Source: Clostridium aceticum (GTDB lineage Bacteria; Bacillota; Clostridia; Peptostreptococcales; Natronincolaceae). From it: a stretch of DNA of 64,000 nt. How positions within the stretch are numbered: the stretch's first letter is position 1; the number at the start of each line of letters is the position of its first letter. The notes beneath the pieces were generated by a model. The model was given only the letters and a program-made list of their open reading frames with translations, was not told the origin of the DNA and did no database searches. Both the position numbers and the translations under genes were made by a program. Location of the stretch: contig NZ_CP009687.1 of the NCBI RefSeq assembly GCF_001042715.1, positions 3,711,418 to 3,775,417 on the forward strand, read 5' to 3'. This document shows, one piece after another, positions 1-8,646 of the stretch.

Positions 1-152
1 CTGCTACGAAAATATGGATTAACAATATCTAAGTCTGCCAGTGCAACCTTTTTATTTGCTTTGGCTAAATTTATAGCATAATTTACGGCAAACTCTGTTT
101 TTCCACTGCCATAATGGCCGATGATAATTCGAACTCTATGATCATTTAACAT
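1..152 (-). CDS. P-loop nucleotide-binding protein, N-terminal part (runs off window)
   Basis: The reading frame begins at an ATG at 152-150, preceded by AGGTGAT at a normal spacing, and is cut by the window edge after about 50 codons. It carries a Walker A motif (GHYGSGKTE) near residue 12 and then an ADLDIVNP segment, as in MinD/CobQ-type ATPases. It is the last visible gene of the buk-ptb-buk operon and starts about 50 bp after buk. Position suggests a role linked to oxo-acid oxidation, but function cannot be assigned from the N-terminus alone. Confidence 0.75.
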   Translation of the reverse strand, partial: MLNDHRVRIIIGHYGSGKTEFAVNYAINLAKANKKVALADLDIVNPYFRS

Positions 153-202
153 AATATTTATCACCTAATTTCATACACCTTAAATTTTGTACTTATTTAT
201 AG

Positions 203-1279
203 CTATTGATACTGTTTGGCTTCTTCTTCTTTCCTTAATACCCTCAATGCTCCCTCTGTTAAGGCAATCATTTCATCTTCTCCAGGGTATACCAAAGCCT
301 CTGAGATAAAAGAAACTTTTTCTTGAATCCAACCTGTAAAAACTTTATCATAGGCAATGCCCCCAGTTAAAATTATGGCATCTACTTTTCCCATCAGCAC
401 AGCAGCAGCGGCACCAATTTCTTTGGCTACCTGATAAGCCATTGCCTTATAAACCAACTCTGCTTTTTGGTCTCCCGCTTCTATCATTTTTCCTACTTCC
501 CTACCGTCATTTGTGCCTAAGTAAGCCACTAAACCGCCTTGACCTACATTTTTCTTTTTGATCTCCTCATAGGTGTACTTACCGGAAAAACACAATTTAG
601 CAAAATCTCCTGTGGGAAGTCCTCCTGTTCTTTCTGGTGAGAAGGGACCGTCACCATCTAGACCATTATTGACATCGATTACTTTGCCTTTTTCATGGCA
701 ACCTACAGAAATCCCACCGCCTAAATGAGCTACAATAAAGTTAAAATCCTCATACTTACCACCCTTATCCTTGGCAGCTCTTCTAGCTACTGCTTTTTGG
801 TTTAAAGCATGAAAGATACTTTTTCTTTCTATTTCTGGCATGCCGGAAATTCTTGCTATCTCCTGCATCTCATCTACCACCACAGGATCTACAATAAATG
901 GAGGAATATTTAACTGAGATGCAATCTCATAAGCCAATACGCCGCCTAAATTTGAGGCATGTTGCCCCAGTATTCCTTTTTTTAAGTCCTTCAACATTGT
1001 TTCCTCTACCCTATAGGTACCACCAGCCATAGGTTTTAATAGCCCACCTCTTCCTACTACTGCTGAAAGCTTTGTAATGTTGATTCCCTTTTCGTTTAAG
1101 GTTTCAAGAATAATATTTTTCCTAAATTCATATTGATCAAAAATTGTATCGTATTTACTCAACTCACCAGTTGAATGTCTTAATACCTCTTCAAATACAG
1201 GTTTTTCATTATCAAATATAGCAATTTTTGTTGATGTGGAACCAGGGTTGATCGCTAATACTCTATAAACTTCACTCAT
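203..1279 (-). CDS. buk: butyrate kinase (branched-chain acyl kinase), copy 1
   Basis: This 358-residue protein belongs to the acetokinase family and should convert butyryl- or branched acyl-phosphate plus ADP to the free acid and ATP in the cytoplasm. The N-terminal NPGSTSTK phosphate-binding motif, the central [10 protein letters not shown] segment and the [12 protein letters not shown] block are present, and the length is normal for Buk. It lies 19 bp downstream of ptb, and another buk lies upstream of ptb, so one Ptb sits between two kinases. Clustering with a sigma-54 activator, as for bkd genes in Bacillus, suggests branched-chain amino acid fermentation rather than classical butyrate formation; that substrate preference is inference. 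Confidence 0.93.
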   Translation of the reverse strand: MSEVYRVLAINPGSTSTKIAIFDNEKPVFEEVLRHSTGELSKYDTIFDQYEFRKNIILETLNEKGINITKLSAVVGRGGLLKPMAGGTYRVEETMLKDLKKGILGQHASNLGGVLAYEIASQLNIPPFIVDPVVVDEMQEIARISGMPEIERKSIFHALNQKAVARRAAKDKGGKYEDFNFIVAHLGGGISVGCHEKGKVIDVNNGLDGDGPFSPERTGGLPTGDFAKLCFSGKYTYEEIKKKNVGQGGLVAYLGTNDGREVGKMIEAGDQKAELVYKAMAYQVAKEIGAAAAVLMGKVDAIILTGGIAYDKVFTGWIQEKVSFISEALVYPGEDEMIALTEGALRVLRKEEEAKQYQ

Positions 1280-1298
1280 GTTACTTCACACCTTTCGC

Positions 1299-2207
1299 CT
1301 AAAATATTTTGGCTGTACATAATACTCCTAAAGCAATAGAGTATATTTTTGCCTCATGACTGTCTGCCCTTGATGTTAATATGACAGGGGCTTTAGCACC
1401 TACAATAACACCAGCATTTTTAGCACCTGCAAGAAATACAAGAGACTTATATAATACATTTCCAGCTTCGATATCTGGAGCCAATAATATATCTGCATAT
1501 CCTGCTACAGGATGGTGAATTCCCTTAATTTTAGCTGCTTCTATTGATACCGCATTATCTAAACCAAAGGGACCTCCTACAATACATCCTTTTATCTCAC
1601 CTTTTTGATTCATTTCTTGTAGGGCTACTGCATCCATTGTATCTGGCATCTTAGGGGTTGGCTTTTCTTTTGCACAGATCACCGCCACCTTTGGCTCAGT
1701 TATATCTAAAGCATGGGCTACTTGAACTGCATTTTCTATAATTTGTTTTTTAACTTTTAAATCAGGAGAAATGTTCATAGCTGCATCCGTTACTAAAAAC
1801 AATCTATCATAGCCCTTCACATCGAAGATAGCAACATGACTCAGTACATTTCCTGTTCTTAAACCAACTTCTGCATCTAGTGTAGCACTTAAAATAATAG
1901 AAGTGTCCACTAGGCCCTTCATTACCATATCGGCTTTACCGGTTGAAACCAACTGTACAGCTTTCTTAGAAGCTTCAGTGACATCTTTTATATCTATCAT
2001 TTCAAATTGACTTAAATCAATCTTTTCTTCTATAGCAATCTTTTTTATCTCTTCTTTATCCCCCACTAAAATACTATCAGCGATGCCTTCTTTTTTTGCT
2101 TGATTTACTGCAATCAATACTTCTGGGTCTTGTGCACAGGCTACTGATATGATTTTAGGACCACGTTCTTTTGCTATTTTCATTACATCATCAAAGCTTT
2201 TAATCAT
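1299..2207 (-). CDS. ptb: phosphate butyryltransferase
   Basis: This 302-residue protein of the phosphate acetyl/butyryl-transferase family exchanges CoA for phosphate on butyryl-CoA or branched acyl-CoA, feeding the adjacent kinases. The C-terminal half has the family GxPFGLDNA-type segment and a conserved YADILLAPDIEAGN stretch. An AGAGGTG ribosome site lies just before the ATG, inside the end of the upstream buk gene; the two genes overlap by 8 bp, so translation is probably coupled. Length is typical of Ptb and shorter than Pta. It is flanked on both sides by buk paralogues. Confidence 0.93.
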   Translation of the reverse strand: MIKSFDDVMKIAKERGPKIISVACAQDPEVLIAVNQAKKEGIADSILVGDKEEIKKIAIEEKIDLSQFEMIDIKDVTEASKKAVQLVSTGKADMVMKGLVDTSIILSATLDAEVGLRTGNVLSHVAIFDVKGYDRLFLVTDAAMNISPDLKVKKQIIENAVQVAHALDITEPKVAVICAKEKPTPKMPDTMDAVALQEMNQKGEIKGCIVGGPFGLDNAVSIEAAKIKGIHHPVAGYADILLAPDIEAGNVLYKSLVFLAGAKNAGVIVGAKAPVILTSRADSHEAKIYSIALGVLCTAKIF

Positions 2208-3288
2208 AGGCTAACACCTCTTCCTCATAGATCTTGTAATTTTCTTGTTTCCTTGTTACTCTCAAAACCCCTTCGTTTAAAGCCTTCATCTCGTCTTCTC
2301 CTGCATAAATCATCACAGGAGCAATAAAACTTACTCGTTGGGCCACACTGCTGGTTACATAGCTGGAGTGAGCGATACCTCCTGTCAAAACAATAGCATC
2401 AATTTTGCCATTTAAAACAGTAGCCATCCCACCAATTTCTTTAGCAATCTGATAGCACATAGCGTCATATATTAATTTTGCCCTTTGGTCGCCCTCTTCT
2501 ATTCTTTTTTCTACTTTAATAGCATTGTTGGTTGAAAGATAAGCTGTTAAGCCTCCTTTTCCCCTCAGCTTTCCTTTAATTTCTTTATAAGTATATTTAC
2601 CAGAGAAACATAGTTTAGCTAAGTCACCAGTAGGAAGTCCGCCTGTCCTCTCTGGAGAAAAAGGACCCATTTCATTGGCGTTATTATAATCCACCAATTT
2701 TCCCTTTTTCACTGGTGCAACAGAAATGCCTCCACCTAAATGGGCCACGATTAAGTTTACTTCATGAAAATTTTTATTTAGATCAGCAGCTACTCTATGA
2801 CCTACTGCTTTTATATTTAGAGCATGCCCTAAAGAACGTCTTGGAATTTCAGGTATTCCAGAGATCCTAGCAATATCTTCAAACTCATCTACTGCAACAG
2901 GGTCTACAATGTAAGCGTCTATTTTTTCTAGGTCAGCTATTGCTTTTGCAATAATTCCCCCAAGATTTGAAGCATGTTCCCCTTGAATACTATCGTTTAA
3001 ATCCTTCACCATTTCTTCTGTTACTTTATAGGTGCCGCCGGGTATTGGACGCAAAAGCCCGCCTCTGCCTACCACTGCTAATAGCTTGCTTGTATGAATA
3101 TTTATTTCCTTCAACCATTCTAAAATCATATTTTTTCGTAGCATATATTGATCTGTTATTGTTGTATATTTACCTAACTCCTCTATAGGATGATTTAAAC
3201 TCTTCTCAGATATATTTTCTTCTTCTTTAAACAAAGCAACCTTTGTAGAAGTTGACCCAGGATTTATAGCCAATATATATTCTCTCAA
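2200..3288 (-). CDS. buk: butyrate kinase (branched-chain acyl kinase), copy 2
   Basis: This 362-residue butyrate kinase is the first gene of the operon. It starts with TTG at 3288-3286, preceded by GGGGTGG. It shares the [17 protein letters not shown] and [12 protein letters not shown] motifs with the kinase encoded two genes downstream, but the two differ at many positions, so this is an old duplication rather than a recent one. It lies directly behind a sigma-54 promoter at 3375-3390. Two kinases around one Ptb could serve different acyl chains (for example isobutyryl and isovaleryl phosphate); nothing in the sequence decides this. Confidence 0.92.
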   Translation of the reverse strand: MREYILAINPGSTSTKVALFKEEENISEKSLNHPIEELGKYTTITDQYMLRKNMILEWLKEINIHTSKLLAVVGRGGLLRPIPGGTYKVTEEMVKDLNDSIQGEHASNLGGIIAKAIADLEKIDAYIVDPVAVDEFEDIARISGIPEIPRRSLGHALNIKAVGHRVAADLNKNFHEVNLIVAHLGGGISVAPVKKGKLVDYNNANEMGPFSPERTGGLPTGDLAKLCFSGKYTYKEIKGKLRGKGGLTAYLSTNNAIKVEKRIEEGDQRAKLIYDAMCYQIAKEIGGMATVLNGKIDAIVLTGGIAHSSYVTSSVAQRVSFIAPVMIYAGEDEMKALNEGVLRVTRKQENYKIYEEEVLAYD

Positions 3289-3374
3289 TGCTTTCCACCC
3301 CTCATACTTTTTCCTTTTTTAAAATATGTATTTGATCCTATTCTAAAACGATACTTTCCTCTACTCTATTCATT

Positions 3375-3390
3375 TGCAAAACCTATGCCA
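3375..3390 (-). promoter_or_regulatory. sigma-54 (-24/-12) promoter of the buk-ptb-buk operon
   Basis: Read on the minus strand the site is TGGCAT-N5-TTGCA, matching the sigma-54 consensus TGGCAC-N5-TTGCW. The GG and GC dinucleotides have exactly ten bases between them. The predicted transcription start is near 3364, giving a leader of about 75 nt before the first buk. The divergently placed gene upstream encodes an AAA+ sigma-54 activator, which strongly supports the call. Confidence 0.85.
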
Positions 3391-3492
3391 ATTTATACTT
3401 TTTTTATAATATTTTTTATCTATTGAAATTCCAATTTTGTAACTTGTACTAATTTTTTTTAGTCCCTTAATATATTTTTTACAACGCTGCTT

Positions 3493-3508
3493 ATGCAATT
3501 TCTTGCAT
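3493..3508. promoter_or_regulatory. candidate upstream activator site (inverted repeat ATGCAA-N4-TTGCAT)
   Basis: A perfect 6-bp inverted repeat with a 4-bp gap lies about 105 bp upstream of the -24 element, a normal distance for an enhancer of a sigma-54 activator. The neighbouring palindrome at 3516-3533 also contains TTGCA half-sites, so activator dimers may bind both. Binding is inferred from position and symmetry only. Confidence 0.5.
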
Positions 3509-3509
3509 G

Positions 3510-3541
3510 AAAAAAGTTGCACAGTACTGTGCAACTTTTTT
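3510..3541 (-). terminator. Rho-independent terminator of the sigma-54 activator gene
   Basis: A perfect palindrome with a GTTGCACAG/CTGTGCAAC core flanked by A-runs and T-runs follows the stop codon at 3547 by 5 bp. It can act in both directions. Its core could double as an activator-binding site. Confidence 0.8.
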
Positions 3542-3546
3542 CATAT

Positions 3547-5262
3547 TTAATCAATTTGATATTTTTCAATTTTATAATAGAGATTGCGAAGAGAAACTTT
3601 AAGTTCCTGTGATGCTATTGTTCTATTGCCACCATGTTTCTTTAAAACTTCTTTAATATATTCTTTCTCTACTTTTTCTACCATTTCCTTTAGACTTATG
3701 CTCTCTTCCTTTACTTCGTACTCCTTCTTGTTTATTAAGAAGTTTAGGTCCCTGTGAATAAACTTTGGTAGATGCTCTTCTTCTATAATTTCCTCTGAAT
3801 ATTTCATGTTAATAAAAGTTCTTCCTATATAATTGTGCAACTCCCTGATATTTCCAGGCCAGTCATATTCCTCTAGGCTTTTTAAAGCCTCACTAGATAT
3901 ATCTTCTACTTTTCTTCCATATTCTTGATTATATTTATTAATTAAGTGTACTACTAACGGATACAAATCCTTTTTTCTTTTTCTAAGAGGTGGAATTTCT
4001 ATAGGAATTACATTGAGCCTATAGTATAGATCTTCTCGGAACTTACCTCTCTTAACAGCCTCCTCCAATGCTATATTGGTGGCGGCTATTACTCTAACAT
4101 CTATACTAATTGGTTTTGTACTGCCTACTCTAACAACTTCTTTTTCCTGTAGCACTCTTAAAAGCTTGGCTTGTATACTTATAGGGATTTCTGTTACCTC
4201 GTCTAAAAAGATGGTGCCGCCATGTGCTTCTTCAAACAGTCCTCTTTTCCCTCCTTTTCTTGCTCCTGTAAAGGCTCCTTCCTCATAACCAAAAACCTCG
4301 CTTTCAAATAGGCTCTCACTAATAGCAGGACAGTTCACCCGTACAAATTGATTGTATCTTCTTTGAGATAAATTGTGAATAGCATGGGCAAAAAGCTCTT
4401 TTCCTGTACCGCTTTCCCCTCTTAAAAGTACTGTAGCTGGTGTTACTGCTGCTTGTTTTGCTTTCTGTAAAGCTTCTAACATACCCTCATCTTCAGCAAT
4501 AATATCTTCAAATAAGTACTTTGCTTCCAGTTTTCGGATAATCTGCTTAGCTGTGGTTAATTCGTCATTCAACTTCTTTATTTCCGACAAGTCATGCAGC
4601 ACCCCTACACTGCCCTTTAGTTCTCCATCTACAATAATAGGTGCTGCATGTACCAATACATCTTTTTTTTGTGGCCCTATTTTTAGTCTAGCATTTTTTA
4701 TGGGTTGCTTTGTCTTCAATACCTGAAGATGCATACTCTCTCCCTCAGCTATATCAGTAGTCACAGGTTTTCCTAAAATATCTTTTTCTGTAAACCCTGT
4801 TACTCTTGTATATGCAGGGTTAATAAGAACACCAATACCCTTCTCATCACATACTGAAATGGCATCTTGAGTAGAGTGAAAAATCCCCTCCAAAAGACTT
4901 TGCATCTCTTTTAGTTTGTAGATCTGATGGGTTAAGTCTATCACTTCGGTTATATCTCTAAAAATAGCTACCGCTGCTATTACTCTGCCTTCCTCATCCT
5001 TTACCGGCATTCGACTAGTGATAATAGTGGTATTCCCTAATAACTGTCTCTGGTTGAGTTCTGCTTCTCCTGATTTCAAAACATAAGTTAACCTAGTGCT
5101 GGTAATCACTTCTTCTATAAGCTTTCCTATTACCTCTTTTTCTGAAAAACCTGTAATTTTTTCTGCTGCTGCATTAAATAAAGTAATTCTCCCTATAGGA
5201 TTTACTAGGATCACTGCATCATTCGTACTTTTTAGGATAATATCTAGTTCCTCTTTTTTCAT
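3547..5262 (-). CDS. PAS/AAA+/Fis sigma-54-dependent transcriptional activator (BkdR-like)
   Basis: The protein has about 571 residues, taking the ATG at 5262-5260, which has AAAGG eight bases upstream; a GTG nine bases earlier is the alternative. Domains in order are PAS (about 5-115), PAS (about 120-230), an AAA+ core (about 250-490) with Walker A GESGTGKE, the sigma-54 contact motif GAFTGA and Walker B GGTIFLDE, and a Fis-type helix-turn-helix at the C-terminus (NRTIASQELKVSLRN). The family opens sigma-54 promoters using ATP. It lies directly upstream of a buk-ptb-buk operon with a -24/-12 promoter, paralleling BkdR and the bkd operon of Bacillus subtilis, so it very likely senses a branched-chain amino or oxo acid signal through the PAS domains. 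Confidence 0.93.
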   Translation of the reverse strand: MKKEELDIILKSTNDAVILVNPIGRITLFNAAAEKITGFSEKEVIGKLIEEVITSTRLTYVLKSGEAELNQRQLLGNTTIITSRMPVKDEEGRVIAAVAIFRDITEVIDLTHQIYKLKEMQSLLEGIFHSTQDAISVCDEKGIGVLINPAYTRVTGFTEKDILGKPVTTDIAEGESMHLQVLKTKQPIKNARLKIGPQKKDVLVHAAPIIVDGELKGSVGVLHDLSEIKKLNDELTTAKQIIRKLEAKYLFEDIIAEDEGMLEALQKAKQAAVTPATVLLRGESGTGKELFAHAIHNLSQRRYNQFVRVNCPAISESLFESEVFGYEEGAFTGARKGGKRGLFEEAHGGTIFLDEVTEIPISIQAKLLRVLQEKEVVRVGSTKPISIDVRVIAATNIALEEAVKRGKFREDLYYRLNVIPIEIPPLRKRKKDLYPLVVHLINKYNQEYGRKVEDISSEALKSLEEYDWPGNIRELHNYIGRTFINMKYSEEIIEEEHLPKFIHRDLNFLINKKEYEVKEESISLKEMVEKVEKEYIKEVLKKHGGNRTIASQELKVSLRNLYYKIEKYQID

Positions 5263-5286
5263 TACCATCACCTTTCTTAAGAAAAG

Positions 5287-5307
5287 AAAAGTCCCTTAGG
5301 GACTTTT
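5287..5307 (-). terminator. terminator of the cdaA-cdaR operon
   Basis: The hairpin AAAAGTCCC-TTA-GGGACTTTT lies 24 bp after the cdaR stop codon. The A/T flanks give a U-run in the minus direction. It also separates this operon from the sigma-54 activator gene. Confidence 0.8.
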
Positions 5308-5331
5308 CTAAATGACAACACAAAGTAATCA

Positions 5332-6558
5332 CTAATCATTTTGTGAAATAACCTTTATATTAACAGTGTTGGGAACTAATTCTACCCTTCTAGCTCTCCT
5401 CTGGATTAAGAAAGGTAATTCTACTATAGGTTCTATAGTATACTCATTTTCATCTAAACCCTCCATATCTACTATAATATTTATATCTTCTCTATTAATA
5501 GACTGAGCTAAAGTTTCATTACCTAAAATTTTTACTTGCAGTATTTCAGGAACATCACTTGTATCTAAAGTTAATCCTTCCCTAAGATTAGTAAAATTAA
5601 TTTGTTCTCTAGGTATCTGAATAACCACTTCTTTTATTTCTTCTACACTTACAGTCATGCTTACCTCTGTAGGGTCAACGGCTGCTACACCCTCTGGTAG
5701 CCTTAAGGCCACAGTTCTAGTTATGTTTTCTGTAATATTGTTAATCGTTATTCTTTCTGTTTCAATCGTTTCAATTGCATCTATGATTTCTTGTTGTCCT
5801 CGTATGGTGATTCTATTAGGATTAATGGAAATATTGCTGATCTCATAGCCTTCTGCTGCTGTAGTCTCAACAACCGAAGTAACTTCAACGGTTTTTAATT
5901 GATCAATAGGTAATGTTATGTCTACATGAGCAGGGCTAATATTCACACCCTGCACCTCTTCTCCTCTGCTATTTAAAGGGCGTAAAGGGAACTGCGAGTG
6001 TACATTCTGAAACTCTTCTGATAACTTTACGGAGGATTCTGCTACTTCTACTGAGTTTACTAAGCTTTCGGGCCCTTCTACCCACACTACCCTAGGTTCA
6101 TAAGCTACACTTCCTAATACATATCCACTCCGGGGTGTTCCTTCAACGGTAACATTAACGGGTTTTTGTTTGCTCACAATTTCCTCCAGATCTACTCTAA
6201 TGAACTTAGGATTATAATCTACCTCGACTTCTCCAGGTATTGTGATTTCCACCGGTATATTATTCACACCTGCTCTATAGCCCAATAAATCTGCTGTTGC
6301 TTTAATTTGACCTCTAGCAATCCGATAAACTTCATCTCTTCTTCCAGTAATACGTACTCTTATCGTATAATCCGTATCACCCTTTACAACTAAACCATTT
6401 TGCCTCATTTCCTCAGCATTGACAAACTCTACTGGAATATTTTGTTCATCTCTAGTTATCCTAGGATTTATTTCACTCATTACATAAATCCATATGGTCA
6501 AGGCAAAAAGAATGGAAATGATTTTAGCCATTAAATTTTTACGTTTGAAAATATTCAT
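5332..6558 (-). CDS. cdaR: YbbR-domain membrane protein, regulator of diadenylate cyclase
   Basis: This 408-residue protein has one N-terminal membrane segment (about residues 10-28) followed by an extracytoplasmic region made of about four YbbR repeats, recognisable from recurring VxVxGTPxxGY-like and proline-rich strands. CdaR proteins bind the membrane diadenylate cyclase CdaA and modulate c-di-AMP synthesis. The gene overlaps cdaA by 4 bp (ATGA-type), indicating coupling. In many Firmicutes glmM follows; here a terminator follows instead. Confidence 0.9.
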   Translation of the reverse strand: MNIFKRKNLMAKIISILFALTIWIYVMSEINPRITRDEQNIPVEFVNAEEMRQNGLVVKGDTDYTIRVRITGRRDEVYRIARGQIKATADLLGYRAGVNNIPVEITIPGEVEVDYNPKFIRVDLEEIVSKQKPVNVTVEGTPRSGYVLGSVAYEPRVVWVEGPESLVNSVEVAESSVKLSEEFQNVHSQFPLRPLNSRGEEVQGVNISPAHVDITLPIDQLKTVEVTSVVETTAAEGYEISNISINPNRITIRGQQEIIDAIETIETERITINNITENITRTVALRLPEGVAAVDPTEVSMTVSVEEIKEVVIQIPREQINFTNLREGLTLDTSDVPEILQVKILGNETLAQSINREDINIIVDMEGLDENEYTIEPIVELPFLIQRRARRVELVPNTVNIKVISQND

Positions 6559-7379
6559 CTCTTATGCCTCCATTTTAGCTTTAAAAATTGCCATTGTTTG
6601 TTTTCAGTAGGCCTAAAGCTGTTGATCAATATCTTTCTGAGGGTGTTGGCGTCTAAAAACCTTGTTAATTCTCCATTTTCAGCTATAGAGATGGCCCCGG
6701 TTTCTTCTGATACGATGACCACAATGGCATCTGAACGTTCTGTAATCCCTAAACCAGCCCTATGTCTAGTCCCTAAATCTTTACTAAGATAATTACTTTC
6801 CGTTAAAGGTAAGAAACAGCCTGCTGCCAATACTTCACTTCTTCTAATAACAACTGCACCATCATGTAATGGTGTATTTGGCATAAATATATTAATTAAT
6901 AGTCCTCTAGAAATTTTCCCATTAATCCGTGTCCCGGTTTCTACTACTTCGTTTAGTCCTGTTTCTTTTTCTAAAACTAAAAGTGCACCAATTTTCTGCC
7001 TTGATAAAGATCCTGTTGCTTCTACAATTTCCTCCGCCATCATATTAATCTCTTCATATTCAATATCTACAATGGACTTTGTAAGGAATTTTGTCCTACC
7101 TATGTATTCTAAGGCTCTCCTCATTTCTGGTTGGAACACAATTAATAGAGCAATTAGTCCTACCGTCATGGTGTTTCTTAGTATCCAGTTTATAGCATGA
7201 AGTTGTAACCATTCACTTAATTGAGTTGCTAAAAGAAGCACCACAATACCTTTTATAAGTTGTTCAGCTCTTGTTTCCCTTATGAGCATATATAGTTTGT
7301 AAAATACAAAGGCTACGATAGCCATGTCGGCTATATCCCGCATACCAATATTTCTGAATATCTCTATTAAGTCTTGCAT
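6555..7379 (-). CDS. cdaA: membrane diadenylate cyclase (c-di-AMP synthase)
   Basis: This protein of about 274 residues starts at ATG 7379-7377 with AGAGG eight bases upstream. Three hydrophobic segments occupy roughly the first 90 residues, followed by a DisA_N/DAC catalytic domain with the DGAVV and RHRAGLGITE motifs that bind ATP and metal. It should condense two ATP to c-di-AMP, the essential second messenger for potassium, osmotic and cell-wall homeostasis. It is co-transcribed with cdaR. Confidence 0.95.
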   Translation of the reverse strand: MQDLIEIFRNIGMRDIADMAIVAFVFYKLYMLIRETRAEQLIKGIVVLLLATQLSEWLQLHAINWILRNTMTVGLIALLIVFQPEMRRALEYIGRTKFLTKSIVDIEYEEINMMAEEIVEATGSLSRQKIGALLVLEKETGLNEVVETGTRINGKISRGLLINIFMPNTPLHDGAVVIRRSEVLAAGCFLPLTESNYLSKDLGTRHRAGLGITERSDAIVVIVSEETGAISIAENGELTRFLDANTLRKILINSFRPTENKQWQFLKLKWRHKR

Positions 7380-7806
7380 CCCCAACACCTCTTGATTCCT
7401 TCTTCAATTTTTTGATAATTCTTCAATAATTTATATTTCCATATCACAAAGGAAAATCCCTTCTTTATTATCCATAGGAAATTATATTTATTTTCTCTTT
7501 GTCTTATGTATTTTTTGTCGGCTTCTTTTCTTCTTTATATTATAAAATTTTTGCATAGTTTTTTGAATGGTTTTTACTAAAATCCTACTTTTGATGCATT
7601 AAAATTTCTCATTATATCTATAGCCTATATAAATTCTATTTACTAGAAAAATATAAGGACCATCAACACAAGGACAGCCCTTATTGATATTATAGTCAAA
7701 AAAGTAATTTTTTACATGTTCTCTTTGTGTTTTTATTAAGTTTTAAAACATATTTTCAATAATTTTAGATAAACTAAACATAAACCATATAGAGAGGGAG
7801 ATCAAT
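7380..7806. other. AT-rich divergent intergenic region, about 425 bp
   Basis: The region lies between the divergent cdaA and BON-protein genes. It holds runs of A and T and a weak short inverted repeat near 7660-7690 (ATAAGG with CCTTAT). I see no reading frame, RNA gene or clear riboswitch. Promoters for both flanking genes must lie here, but none matches consensus well enough to place. Confidence 0.5.
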
Positions 7807-8508
7807 ATGTCAAATAGTGGAAATAATAAGCGTAAAAATGTAATTATTGATGATAAGGTCCCCACAAAAGATCAATTAATAGTAGATTATATAAAAGATC
7901 AATTGGAAGAAAAGATGGAAGAAAGTGCAATGGATATCAATGTGTTTTGTAAAGATGGTTATGTGCATATGTCTGGTATGGTGGACGTATTAGCAGAAAA
8001 AAAGTTTGCTGAAGATACGGCCTTAAAAATACCAGGTGTAAGAAAAGTGGAAAATAAAATTACGATAGCTATGGATAGTAACATTACTGATAAACATATT
8101 GAAAAAGAGGTAATAAATCATCTTAATCATGCCAGTGACAAAACAGTAGGTATAGGTGCCAAGGTAGAAAGAGGTGTCGTTAGTCTTATGGGCCATGTAG
8201 GCACTTTAAAAGACTGTCATACTGCTATGAAGGTAGCTAGAGAAGTTCGAGGTGTAAAAGATGTTGTAAACAACATTAATATTACTAGCTATAGAAAGCA
8301 TAGTGATGATGCCATCAGCAATAAAATTCTTCAAGAGTATAGCAATTCTCCTTTAGATTATAGAGATATTACTAGAAGGGTCTCTGATGGTCAAGTTACC
8401 TTATCAGGAACATTGGACACTCACCAAAATATCGAGTTAGCAAAAGAGATTGCCACCGGTATAGAAGGTGTGATCAAAGTAAGAAACAATATTCAACTTA
8501 GAAAATAA
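7807..8508 (+). CDS. triple BON-domain protein
   Basis: The 233-residue protein consists of three consecutive BON domains at about residues 22-90, 95-160 and 165-233, each with the G-V-V-x-L-x-G-x-V core followed by A-x-x-V-x-G-V-x-x-V-x-N-x-I. BON domains bind phospholipid or other surfaces and occur in OsmY-type stress proteins. There is no signal peptide or membrane segment, so unlike OsmY this protein should stay in the cytoplasm. It has a good ribosome site (GAGAGGGAG) and is monocistronic, with a terminator downstream. Specific role unknown. Confidence 0.85.
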   Translation: MSNSGNNKRKNVIIDDKVPTKDQLIVDYIKDQLEEKMEESAMDINVFCKDGYVHMSGMVDVLAEKKFAEDTALKIPGVRKVENKITIAMDSNITDKHIEKEVINHLNHASDKTVGIGAKVERGVVSLMGHVGTLKDCHTAMKVAREVRGVKDVVNNINITSYRKHSDDAISNKILQEYSNSPLDYRDITRRVSDGQVTLSGTLDTHQNIELAKEIATGIEGVIKVRNNIQLRK

Positions 8509-8522
8509 TCCTATTACTAATT

Positions 8523-8558
8523 AGCTGGGGAAGTTTTTATTCCTCAGCTTTATTTTTT
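8523..8558 (+). terminator. terminator of the BON-protein gene
   Basis: The stem AGCTGGGGAA pairs with TTCCTCAGCT through one G-U pair, with a 7-base loop, and is followed by TTATTTTTT. It begins 14 bp after the stop codon. Confidence 0.8.
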
Positions 8559-8579
8559 GTATATTTATAAAAAAAAGCC

Positions 8580-8608
8580 TTGCATATTTATTCATTATTG
8601 CTTATAAT
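8580..8608 (+). promoter_or_regulatory. argG promoter with overlapping ARG box
   Basis: The -35 element TTGCAT (8580-8585), a 17-bp spacer and the -10 element TATAAT (8603-8608) form a good sigma-A promoter. The 14-mer TGCATATTTATTCA at 8581-8594 fits the ArgR/AhrC half-palindrome pattern TGNAT-N4-ATNCA exactly and overlaps the -35, which suggests arginine repression of argG. Confidence 0.7.
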
Positions 8609-8646
8609 TATATCTATAAGAATTGATTTTATGGAGGGGTTATTCT

